DNA of 10,923 bases from Podila epigama (GCA_015679605.1 JAAAVE010001022.1:1-10923); one strand, 5' to 3'. Counted from the stretch's first letter, positions 1 to 8,749 are shown. Numbers and translations are program-made. Notes: generated from the sequence alone by a model not told the origin.

Positions 1-109
1 CGGGGGTTATGAAACCATGGTTCTTGTCATATTTATTATGATGTCAGGGGAAAAACACTCCAAGGCAAACCACATATGCAGAAAAAAACTTTGATTAAAC
101 CAGTGCCCC

Positions 110-266
110 CGAGGGTCCTTTGACAAGAGAGAGAGAAAAAAAGGATGAGAGGTCACAGTTTATATTCACTTAAACCATCGAGGGTTCTTTGACAAGAGAA
201 AAAAAAAAAGGATGAGAGGTCACAGTTTTTATTCACTTAAACCATCGAGGGTTCTTTGACAAAAAG
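110..266. repeat. Short tandem repeat, unit about 68 bp
   Basis: Two full copies (110-178, 69 bp; 179-245, 67 bp) and the start of a third (246 to about 266) follow each other directly. Each copy begins with CGAGGGTTCTTTGACAA, passes through an A-rich or GA-rich tract, then GGATGAGAGGTCACAG and a TTCACTTAAACCAT end. Copies differ mainly in the length of the purine tract and in single bases. The bases just before 110 (ATTAAACCAGTG) resemble the unit's end, so an older, more diverged copy may lie to the left. I see no terminal inverted repeat or target-site duplication, so it is best called a minisatellite-like repeat of unknown role. Confidence 0.85.
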
Positions 267-638
267 AAGTGACGCCTTTGCTGATTGCGAAGACAATATA
301 GAGGAGTTATCAGTCGGACATGGATTTGAACGAGCTCGAGAACAACGCTGTAACAGAGGCGATGGCAATATTCAAGAATTTAAAAGGGTTGCCAGATGCG
401 AAATTGCTGAACAAACAAGAACTCGAATAGAAGAATGGAATAAACAGCGGCTCAATGAGACGATAACGACGAGGAGGGTATTACTGATGACTGGGCAAAC
501 GGGGCAGCAAGATTATCCATGTGCACTTGTGCACTTGTGCACTTGAAGCAGGCTGCTGAAAGCATATCCTGTATAATATTGTCTGGTATCATCTTCCTTT
601 TGTGCCTCTGCATTTATTACCTGGGAAAAGGTAGGTGA
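265..638 (+). pseudogene. Possible decayed gene end, reading spread over three frames
   Basis: No single frame gives a convincing gene, but the three frames in turn give protein-like sequence. Frame 1 of the window reads about 265-319 (RSDAFADCEDNIEEL). The frame of the ATG at 320 then reads 36 codons to a TAG at 428-430 (MDLNELENN..., AIFKNLKGLPDAKLLNKQ). Frame 1 resumes with IEEWNKQRLNE (about 430-460). The third frame, from 459 to the TGA at 636-638, reads an acidic stretch (DDNDEEGITDDW) and ends in a hydrophobic segment (SCIILSGIIFLLCLCIYYL), like a C-terminal membrane anchor. This order is what a coding region with a few small indels would look like. I do not recognise the family. The alternative is chance openness. 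Its left end runs straight into the tandem repeat. Confidence 0.3.
521..545. repeat. Three tandem copies of GTGCACTT
   Basis: The 8-bp unit GTGCACTT occurs three times without interruption (521-528, 529-536, 537-544), followed by one further G. Each unit contains the palindrome GTGCAC. Because 8 is not a multiple of three, gain or loss of a copy would shift any reading frame across it. It lies inside the broken coding-like region described at 265-638. Confidence 0.9.
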
Positions 639-982
639 AGGGCGTGTGCAATGGCGGGGTCTTGGCCGTACCATATCGGGTCGAGTTTACCCATAATGTG
701 ATTGTATGCAGCGAATAGATAAAGTGGGTGAGACACGCCTACCATAAACTCAGCCCTCGTCCGGGAATACGTGAATCCGAGCCTGGTTAATTTGCCAACT
801 ACGATCAATCTCGGCGACCTTTGGAGTGGAAGGAATGTTTTCCCTTGGGAGAACCTCCAGTCCAACACCCTGCTTCACAACCACCATTTGTCATACACGA
901 TGATGTCGTCCTCAAGATTTGAAATGTATAAAACGTCAAGGCACCCCAAATTTCATCTTTCTCTTATACCCCAGTACCCTTC

Positions 983-1021
983 ATGCAAACTTTGCACACT
1001 TTGTTCATATTCTCTTGCTGA
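983..1021 (+). other. Short upstream ORF in the ABC leader
   Basis: If transcription begins just after the TATA box at 927, the first ATG in the mRNA is at 983. It opens a 12-codon ORF (MQTLHTLFIFSC) that ends at TGA 1019-1021, 193 nt before the main ATG. I saw no other ATG between it and the main start. Such an ORF could lower or condition translation of the transporter. No conserved uORF family is recognised. Confidence 0.4.
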
Positions 1022-1172
1022 AGGTCACCATCCCCTCTCGTTTCTACACTGCACTCGTTGCCCCACCTACTCATATCAGAACGCCATTATTCCTACCATT
1101 TTACCTTTCAGATTTCCATCTTCCTGCCACGTACTATCCTGCCGGCCACCTATTACTAATATTGCTACGCCG

Positions 1173-1199
1173 CCTACATCACCTACGTCACCTACATCA
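1173..1199. repeat. Three tandem copies of CCTACATCA (9 bp)
   Basis: The units are CCTACATCA, CCTACGTCA and CCTACATCA, in direct succession 16 bp before the ABC start codon. The middle copy differs by one base and creates a TACGTCA core resembling a CRE/ATF site. In the mRNA this is leader sequence, so a DNA-binding role is only a possibility. Confidence 0.75.
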
Positions 1200-1214
1200 C
1201 GCTAACCTATCCAC

Positions 1215-4200
1215 ATGTCGGCTTCAAGCGACGCCAAGGCCCCAGATGCGCACCAAGGAAAGCGACCTCAAGGCATCCTTCGCAATCCATCATCATTCCA
1301 ACCACAATCATGCCAGAATGGTACCTTTGCGCCTTCCTTTGTTAACCATATCGACGGTGATGGCGATGACGATTCCATATCAGAGACCGGAACATGTGAT
1401 GACGCTATTAGCGGCCGATGGGGAGAAGGCCCATCCAGTGTGAACGTCATCGGTGCCGAGAAAGACTTCAAGAGGCTTGAGCGCCAATTGACAAAACGCT
1501 CATCAATCCACCGCACCCAGACGGGCGAAAAGATTGATGAGAGCCAAGGGGGTGACTTTGACCTTACCGATTACCTCAAGGACATCATTCCTCGTGCCAA
1601 GGATGCCGGCATCAAGAGACGAAATTTGGGTGTCACTTGGGCCAACCTTGAGGTCTTAGGTGAAGGCGTAGGCGCTCAATATATCAATACTTTTGCTGAT
1701 CCATTTATCAGCCTCTCAAACATTGTGAATCCTTACTTCTGGGCCAAAAAGGCATTTTCAAAGGGCGAGGCCTGGCTCAAGACCGTCACTAGAACGATCC
1801 TTCACCCCATGAGCGGATTTTGCAAAGACGGCGAGATGATCCTGGTTTTGGGTCGTCCCGGTGCAGGATGCTCCACCCTTTTGCGCGTCCTCGCTAATGA
1901 CCGTAAGAATTATAAGATTGTCTCTGGTGATGTGAACTATGGTCCATTCAGTGCTGACGAGATCGCCAGGCAGCATCGTGGTGAAGTTCTGTACAATCAA
2001 GAAGGTACAAAGTAGACGAAGATCCTCTTTGCTTTGGAATATTGACTGTATATATGCTAATCCTGCTAATCTATATCTGTTCTCTTTAGATGACTTTCAT
2101 TACCCTACACTGACCGTCCGTCAGACATTGGAGACTGCATTGAAGACCAAGACACCAGGTACCCGCCTCCCAGAGATGGCACAAAAGACACAGTTCGTTA
2201 CCGAGTTTTTGGACGTCCTCACCAAGATGTACGGCCTCACTAAGCAGGTCGAGACCGTCGTCGGCAATGCGTTTATTCGAGGTGTCTCTGGCGGTGAGCG
2301 CAAACGCCTCTCTATAGCTGAGCAGATGGCCACTCGCTCCAGTGTTAATATGTGGGATGGATCGACTAGAGGTTTGGATGCTTCGTCTGCGCTCGATTAT
2401 GCAAAGTCACTCCGCGTCTCCACCAACCTACTGAAAAAGGCGACTATGGTATCCATCTACCAAGCCGTAAGTTATCGCATGATGTCTATGCTCGTCAACC
2501 CAACTCTTTGGATTTTTTTTAATATTTTCATTTTCTCTCTTTTGGTCATCCAGTCCGAGAACATTTACGATCTATTTGACAAGGTCTTGCTGTTATATGA
2601 AGGCCGCTGCATATACTTTGGCCCCGCCAACCAAGCCCGCCAATTCTTCATTGACATGGGCTTCGAGTGTCCTGCTCGTCAGACCACAGCTGATTTCCTA
2701 ACAGCAGTGACTGATCCAAACGAACGTAAGGCGCGTGCTGGATTCGAACATCGCGTTCCACATACCCCAAAGCAGTTCGAGGATGCATACAAGGCTTCAA
2801 CACTATACACCGACATCGAACATCAGCGCGTAGAGTATCAAGGCAGTGTCAGTGAGAACAACCCAGCGACACATTTCAAGGAGGCAACTAAGCAATCCAA
2901 GCAGCATCACGTTTCAGTCAAGAACCCCTACACCATCAGTTTCATTGGCCAGGTCAAAGTCTTGACAGTCCGCCAGGTCCAGCTCACTCTTGGAGACATC
3001 ACTTCACTTGTGTCTCGCTACGCGTCGAACGTCATCAAGGCAGTGATCGTCGGTTCGGTCTTCCTTCTTCTCCCAACTGACGCGAGTGGCACGTTCACAC
3101 GCGGCGGTGTTCTCTTCTTTGCACTACTCTTCAATGCATTGATCTCTCAAGCCGAACTTCCTGTGGCTATGTATGGCCGTGCAGTCCTGTACAAACACAA
3201 GAAATACGCCCTCTACCGTCCAAGCGCCTTTGCCATTGCGCAAATCTGCGTTGATGTCCCGCTCATCATTGTCCAGATTGTGCTGTTTTCTGTTGTGCTC
3301 TACTTCATGGCAGGGCTCCAGCTGGAAGCTGGCAAGTTCTTCACCTTCATGTTGATTCTCATGGTCACCGCACTTTGCATGACGGCCTTCTTCCGCATGT
3401 GGGCCGCAGTCTCCGCCACTTTTGACGCTGCGTCCCGTAACTCTGGCCTGATCCTTTTGGCTTTGATCCTGTATTCTGGCTACATGATTCCGCACCAGGC
3501 TATGCATCCTTGGTTCGTTTGGATCTTTTGGATCAACCCACTTGCCTACGCTTTTAAGGCTCTAATCTCTAACGAGATGAGAGGACTCAAGTTCGATTGT
3601 ACTGGTGCAGCAATGATTCCTCATGGCCCCTCGTACACCGACGTTCAATACCAGGTCTGCTCCCTCGCCGGTGCCGTTCCTGGCCAGATTTTGGTTGACG
3701 GGTCCGACTATCTGTACGCCGCCTTCCGCTACAAGACTTCAGAGATGTGGATCGATATTGTTGCTGTCGCACTCTTTTGGCTGTTGTTCGTTGGCATCAC
3801 TTGTTACGCGCTTGAAACAATTGAGTTCGGAAAGGGGGGATTTTCCACCAACGTGTACAAGAAAGGCTCTGTCATTCTCGAGAAAAAGTTGGACGAGGAG
3901 TCTGCCCCTGGTGCCTCGACCTCGACCATTATCGAGCACAATACCAACCTTACCCGTAAGAAGGACAGTTCGTTAATCGAAATGGATAAGGCCAAGGCAA
4001 GTGTCTTTGCCTGGGAGAACCTGGACTACGTTGTGCCATACAAGTCGGACCCGTCAGGCAAAAAACAGTTACTGAATGGTATTGCTGGCCTCGTCAAGCC
4101 TGGCACCATGACTGCTCTGATGGGTTCATCTGGTGCTGGAAAGACGACGCTTTTAGACGTACTAGCCCAACGCAAGAATATCGGGGTTGTTACAGGCCAG

Positions 4201-5898
4201 ATCGAGGTCGATGGCGAGCCGCTCCGTCGCGACTTTCAGCGCACTACTGGATACTGCGAGCAGCTTGATGTACATGTTCCAGAGTGCACCGTCCGCGAAG
4301 CCCTGCAGTTTTCTGCACGTTTGCGCCAGCCTGCAGATATTACTGAGACTGAGAAGGACGCCTACGTTGAGGAGATCATTCACATCCTCGAGATGGAGAA
4401 GATTGCTGATGCTCTTGTTGGAACCACTGAGTCAGGCCTTGGCATATCAGTGGAGGAGCGAAAGCGCCTGACGATTGGTGTAGAGCTTGTGGCCAAACCC
4501 AAGCTACTTTTCCTTGATGAGCCCACCTCTGGCTTAGATGCACAGGCATCCTACAACATCATGCGCTTCATGCGCAAGTTAGCAGATCAAGGCCAGGCTA
4601 TTCTCTGCACCATCCATCAGCCATCTTCACAGCTTTTCGCGTTCTTCGACGACCTTCTATTGCTAGCCAAGGGTGGCAACACGGTGTACTTCGGTGAGCT
4701 TGGACATGACTCTGTTTACCTCATCGAGTATTTTCAAAAGAATGGAGCTCCTCCTTGCTCTCCTAATGCAAATCCTGCAGAGTACATTCTTGATGTAGTG
4801 AACGCGCGTCACTCAAACCTGGACTGGCCCAAGATTTGGAATGCCTCGCCTGAGAAGGCAGCTCTCTTGAAGGATATCCAAGCAACTCGAAAAGCTGGCT
4901 CTCACGTCTCGTCGAACAATAACACCCACAGTGAGGCCCTCGAGTTTGCATCGGATGAATCCATGCAATTCAAGTACGTCTTTGATCGCATGCGCCGTAC
5001 CTACTGGCGCTTACCGCAGTATAACTTTGGCCGCGTGTTCATGATGGTCATCTTTGCACTTTTGAACGGATTTTCGTTCTTCAAATTGGGTACGTCCAAG
5101 GTTGACCTCCAGTCTCGCGTGTTTGTCGTGTTCCAGATCATGGTCATGGCAGCCTTGCTTGTTAATATGGTCCAACCTCGGTTCCACGTGGAGCGCCAAT
5201 GGTTTTACCGTGAATTGGCAGGAAAGTACTATGGTTGGAAGCCTTTTGCTATATCAATCATGGTTATCGAGATCCCGTACATTGTTTTGTCAGGCACCAT
5301 CTTCTTTCTCTGTTTCTATTGGACTGTTGGGTTTGTCAACGAGTCAATCCTGTCATTTTACACCTGGTTGGTCATTATGATCTTTTGTCTATTCGCCATC
5401 ACGCTTGGCCAGGCCATTGCCGCAGTGACGCCATCGACCCAAGTTGCCGCCCTGCTCAACCCTTTCATCTTCAGCACCCTCAATCTGTTCTGCGGTGTCA
5501 TGATGCCATATTCCGCCATGCCCAAGTTCTGGCGGTCCTGGATGTACTGGCTGGATCCATACCATTACGTAATTGAGGGTTTGGTGACGGTTCAGCTCCA
5601 CAACGTCAAGGTCCAGTGCGGGGATGATGAATATTCCATTTTCAATGTCCCTGTCGGCCAGACATGTGGACAATACGCAGCCGAGTTCATGAAGTCTGCC
5701 ACTGGATACATTAAGGATCTGAACGCTACCGAAAGATGCCAATACTGCCAGTATTCGCAAGGTCAGGACTTTTACGAAGGCTTGAACATGGATTTTGAAC
5801 ACCGATGGAGAAATGTAGGCATATTGTGCATCTATTTGTGCACAAACATTGCACTCGTGATTCTCGGTATCAAGTTTTATCGAAACAACCGTCGATAA
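1215..5898 (+). CDS. PDR-type (ABCG) full-size ABC transporter
   Basis: Exons 1215-2004, 2090-2466 and 2554-5898 join to 1503 codons, the usual size for fungal PDR pumps, which export drugs and lipids across the plasma membrane using ATP. The order is NBD1-TMD1-NBD2-TMD2. NBD1 has a degenerate Walker A, GRPGAGCST (213-221, Cys in place of Lys), a canonical signature VSGGERKR (329-336), Walker B MWDGSTRGLD (351-360) and Tyr387 where the H-loop His would be. NBD2 has a canonical Walker A GSSGAGKTT (913-921), an altered signature ISVEERKR (1020-1027), Walker B LLFLDEP (1040-1046) and His1077. TMDs span roughly 516-813 and 1195-1503; the last external loop keeps the paired cysteines typical of PDR proteins. 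This asymmetry is normal for the family: one active and one degenerate ATP site. The start fits the first in-frame ATG. Substrate cannot be told from sequence. Confidence 0.95.
2005..2089 (+). other. ABC gene intron 1 (85 bp)
   Basis: It begins GTACAAAG and ends CTCTTTAG, with two TGCTAAT-like branch sites near 2055-2070. Joining GAAG to ATGAC restores YNQE-DDFHYPTLTVRQTL, a very conserved PDR stretch. Read through, it meets a TAG at once, so splicing is required. Confidence 0.92.
2467..2553 (+). other. ABC gene intron 2 (87 bp, in frame, no stop)
   Basis: It begins with the consensus donor GTAAGT and ends ATCCAG. Removing it joins SIYQA to SENIYDLFDKV, as in other PDR proteins. It is exactly 29 codons, lies between whole codons and has no stop, so retention would insert 29 residues, most of them hydrophobic, into the NBD1 H-loop region. 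Homology favours splicing as the main form. Confidence 0.9.
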
Positions 5899-5940
5899 CT
5901 TATTTCAATCATTCAATAATAACAAATAAAAAAAGGACAT
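5899..5940. terminator. Shared 3' region of convergent ABC and glutaredoxin-like genes
   Basis: Only 42 bp separate the stop codon of the ABC gene (+) from that of the glutaredoxin-like gene (-). On the + strand an A-rich run, AATAATAACAAATAAAAAAA, can serve as the ABC polyadenylation region. On the - strand an AATAAG-like motif near 5898-5908 may serve the other gene. The two mRNA tails probably overlap each other's coding sequence. Confidence 0.5.
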
Positions 5941-6429
5941 CTACTCTTTGACATGATCTGCATCTCTGTGCTTTTGTTCTGCACGAAGGACATCAGCTAG
6001 CTTGGACTCATCGACTCTATGCATCATGATGTTCTTGCCGTTGAGCTCGACAACGGGGACGTCGAACATGTACTTTTGTGCGGCTTCCTGGCCTGGCGCA
6101 TAGATGTCAACCTGATCAAGATGGAAAGGGATCTATATGCCAATGAAGAAACATAAGTATCCATTCTGTGTCGGAGGCGACGAGATGGTGTGCTGTTGTG
6201 TATCAATCACATCTGCAATCTCTCACAGAGAAAATGAAAACAGGAGATGAGCGCAAAAAGGTGATAGATGGCGTATTCAGGATACGCAAGATAGACGAGA
6301 CAATCATTTCCCCTTGTTACTACAGGATTCGGTTACCTTGGACTGCACACGCATGAGTGCTTCCTTGGCGGTGGTGCAGAGGCCACAGTTGCTCTTGGTG
6401 AAAAGTGTCAGTCGTAGTAGAGCCGACAT
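5941..6429 (-). CDS. Glutaredoxin-like small protein (DUF836/YDR286C type)
   Basis: Two exons, 6429-6337 and 6132-5941, join in phase 0 to 94 codons. The protein opens with a beta strand RLTLFTKSNCGLCTTAKE carrying a CxxC (Cys15, Cys18), continues with HLDQVDIYAPG, and has VPVVEL with the probable cis-proline Pro57, then NGKNIMMHRVDESKLADVL. This is the compact thioredoxin-fold pattern of the YDR286C/C5orf63 glutaredoxin-like family (about 90-115 residues). The CGLC site differs from the CPYC of classical glutaredoxins. The biochemical role of the family is poorly known; thiol-disulfide exchange is inferred from the fold and motif. No signal peptide is evident. The charged tail ends DHVKE. 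Its start codon lies 150 bp from that of the divergent SulP gene. Confidence 0.88.
6133..6336 (-). other. Intron of the glutaredoxin-like gene (204 bp)
   Basis: On the minus strand it begins GTAACC after codon Lys31 and ends GGCATATAG before IPFHLDQVD. The junction matches the ungapped spacing expected between the CxxC helix and the next strand, so no exon is missing. It is more than twice the length of the other introns here. I searched it by eye for snoRNA C and D boxes and saw no convincing pair. Confidence 0.85.
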
Positions 6430-6579
6430 GTAGAAATGAAAGGAGAGATTGTTGGAATGAAATAAATATTTCTGATTTTAAACAATTCCATTTTGTACAT
6501 CTTCTGCAAGATTATCTGAGGGCCTGTTTTCAATCTTTCTTTTTCAAGCAACCACAATAAGCAGACACACAGACCCTTT
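6430..6579. promoter_or_regulatory. Divergent promoter between glutaredoxin-like and SulP genes
   Basis: 150 bp separate the two start codons, so both promoters and leaders must share this DNA. An AT-rich core near 6459-6485 (AATAAATATTT and TTTTAAAC) offers TATA-like sequence to both sides, and a CT-rich stretch (about 6530-6545) leads into the SulP start. A 6-bp inverted repeat, TGGAAT/ATTCCA (6453-6458 and 6485-6490), brackets the core. No known sulfur-regulator site is certain. Confidence 0.55.
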
Positions 6580-8749
6580 ATGTCCATTGAACCTGGCCCC
6601 AATTCCGCCGCCCAGCAACCCTCACCAGGGCCGAATGATCATCGGCATCATTCAGTCGTGTCTCAGCTCAATGCTCCCACCAGCTCAATAGTACCATCGA
6701 CAGATGAAGAATCACAGTTTCCTGATGCCGCTCTTGTGAGAGAGTCTTGTTGGAAGAAATGGCTTCGGAGACGGGTGCCTGCTTTTGGGTGGCTGGTATC
6801 ACCTGGCTACAGCTTTCAGGACTTGCCAGACGACCTTATTGCCGGTATCAGTACGTGGACCATCTTTTGTCATCCTGATTGAAGTGCAACTGCGCCTTTA
6901 TTCTACTGACTAACTTCATAGTTTTATCACAGCTATCTCGACTGTGGTGATCCCACAAAGCATGGCATATGCCATGCTTGCGCCCTTGCCTCCTGTCTAT
7001 GGCTTATATACGTCAGTCGTGCCCATTCTGATATACTGTATTTTCGGTACAAGCCGGCACATGCACACGGGAACGTTTGCCATCACCACCTTGCTACTTG
7101 GTCAAGCAGTACGCGGCCTAATGGCCAGCGAGAATCAGCCATCGTCCCCAACGTTTGACCCTGGTCTCGCCCACTACTTGCTCTACGACTCTAGTACGGT
7201 ATTTTCGTCAGCCCTGCACTCGCCGACTCCTGGTGGAGATGACTACCAACAACGGTTTATTGGAATGATCTTGCTACTGTCACTGGTTGTTGGATGTGTT
7301 CAGATCATCTTGTCATTCCTTCGTGTTGGTGGATGGGCGTCCAAGAATTTATTGCCTGATGCTTTGGTTGGAGGATTCAACACTGCAGCTGTCTTCCACA
7401 TTGGGACTTCTCAACTCAAGCACTTCCTTGGCCTAAAAAATGTTCCGTCGCCGCAAGGGGCGTTTGCTTTGCTGAAGTCTTGGAAATGGATCGGCACACA
7501 TATTCTAGACACCAACTGGTACACTGTTGCCCTAGGCTTTGTCGCAATCGCTTTTATGCTTGTGCTTCGAAAGGCCGAGCGTTATCGCAAATCCAAACAT
7601 GATCTTGAGAGGAGGAAGAAGGAGTTTCAGCAAGTGCAGCAGCGGCAGGCCGTCTCGGTGGCGATCCTCAAGCGCGGGGAAGAAGAGCGGGAGCGGCAGC
7701 TGAATAATCAAAGGAGCAATCAGGGATCATCACGTCCAACTGCTTCAACATTTTCAAACGATAACTCTGGGACCCAGACCTCTGTAGCACCATCCAATCT
7801 GTCGCTCAGCACGGTTGCCGAAACAGAAACTACGGTTTCGCCAAGCCTTGATTCCGGTTCTTCTCGTGATGTCGAATGTGACGTTGTGTCCAATCATCCA
7901 ACGGCAGAGGATCGACAAGTTTATATTCCGATTCCTGATATTCTCTTGGCAGTTATTGTTTTGACAGTGATCAATGTCCTGTTCACGCTTGATAAGCCAA
8001 AGTCAGATGGAGGGATGGGCATCGATGTCATTGGAACGATCCCGAAAGGTCTACCAAAAGCTGTATTTGCTCCAACTCTGATTTTGCCTGGAGGAGCAAA
8101 GGAGTGGGCGACCTTGGATTTTCTTGTCCGTTACATCCTTCCAATGATCCAGCCCGCCCTTCTGATTGCAGTTATCATCTACGTCATGTCTTTTTCTATT
8201 GCCAAGCAGTTCGGGAAGCAATATGGGTACAAGGTAGATGCTGATCAAGAAATGTTTGCTCTTGGCCTCGCCTCAGTTGGTGGATCCTGCTTTAGTGCAT
8301 ACGCATGCACAGGAAGCTTGACCCGAACAGCAATCCTCTCGCAGTCCGGCGGAAAAACACCGTTGGCAAGCGTTGTTGGCGTTGTCGTTGTTATTTTAAC
8401 CTTGATATGCCTAACCTGGTGTTTCGAGCGTGTGCCCAACTGTGTGCTAGCTGCCATCGTACTGGTCGCGCTTCAGTCCCTCGTAATGCAAATCACGGAG
8501 CCTCTGAAGCTATGGCGCATTGGACATAGAAAGGCATGCATCATTTGGACCGCTACATTCCTGGCAGTGCTGCTGATTAGCGTCGAGATCGGTATCGCCG
8601 TTGGAATGATCGTTGTTCTTATCTCAACATTCTATAGCCACATCGCTAACCGCCATCATGCACGCGATCTGGATCCGTTACTCTCTCACCGTCACGGTAG
8701 TGTTCCAACTGTACATACGCGTGAAGGGACAGCGGCAGAGTCGTCATAG
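6580..8749 (+). CDS. SulP (SLC26-type) anion transporter, probable sulfate transporter, no STAS domain
   Basis: Exons 6580-6850 and 6933-8749 join to 695 codons. The SulP fold is clear: DLIAGITI at the first membrane segment, the signature PVYGLYTSVVP...YCIFGTSR (about 111-132) and, later, ALGLASVGGSCFSAYACTGS with GSLTRTAI. SulP proteins carry sulfate or related anions, usually at the plasma membrane. Two features are unusual. Residues about 306-421 form a charged, partly coiled-coil-like loop (RRKKEFQQVQQR, GEEERERQ) followed by Ser/Thr-rich sequence, inserted between the two halves of the membrane domain. After the last membrane segment only about 37 residues remain (from SHIANRHHARDLDP), so the C-terminal STAS domain of most SulP proteins is absent. 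The N-terminus (1-70) is Pro/Ser-rich. Sulfate is the most likely substrate, but other anions are possible. Confidence 0.93.
6851..6932 (+). other. SulP gene intron (82 bp)
   Basis: The donor is GTACGTGG, the acceptor ATCACAG, and a CTGACTAAC branch site lies near 6905-6913. Joining ATCA to CTATCTCG gives AGITISTVVIPQSMAYA, matching the conserved first membrane helices of SulP. A nearer AG at 6920-6921 would break the alignment. Confidence 0.9.

Larger units (their letters stand above)
640..1214 (+). promoter_or_regulatory. Promoter and 5' leader of the ABC transporter gene
   Basis: No supported gene lies in this stretch; the open frames here start at TTG or GTG codons or run against the leader. 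A TATA box (TATAAAA, 927-933) sits 282 bp before the ABC start codon, which would place transcription start near 955-965 and give a leader of about 250 nt. The leader is rich in C and T, as fungal leaders often are. It contains one short upstream ORF (983-1021) and a 9-bp tandem triplet (1173-1199). I looked for a yeast-type PDR element (TCCGCGGA) and did not find one. The TATA assignment is an inference from position and sequence. Confidence 0.5.

Noticed and set aside
617-868. Minus-strand open frame of 83 codons in the ABC promoter region
   Set aside because: No recognisable motif, position inside the promoter, and no supporting signals; I treat it as chance.
919-1443. Open frame overlapping the ABC leader and first codons
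   Set aside because: It starts at a TTG, overlaps the TATA box and runs over the true first exon in another frame; composition reflects the CT-rich leader.
1939-2091. A start of the ABC protein at 1939, giving one long frame to 5898
   Set aside because: This frame reads through intron 1 and would lose the N-terminus and Walker A of NBD1. The exon from 1215 with the 2005-2089 intron restores conserved PDR sequence.
2739-2752. GGATTCGAAC, the reverse complement of a tRNA T-loop motif
   Set aside because: It lies within a conserved ABC exon and has no surrounding cloverleaf arms.
3124-3507. Minus-strand open frame of 127 codons within the ABC gene
   Set aside because: It is the antisense shadow of a conserved membrane-domain exon; its His/Asp/Glu-rich composition is what the complement of such sequence gives.
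6168-6356. Plus-strand open frame over the intron of the glutaredoxin-like gene
   Set aside because: It is antisense to a well-supported intron and exon, with no family features.
6944-6946. SulP start at 6944
   Set aside because: The codon there is GTG within the conserved helix TVVIPQSMAYA; the spliced upstream exon from ATG 6580 supplies the expected N-terminus.
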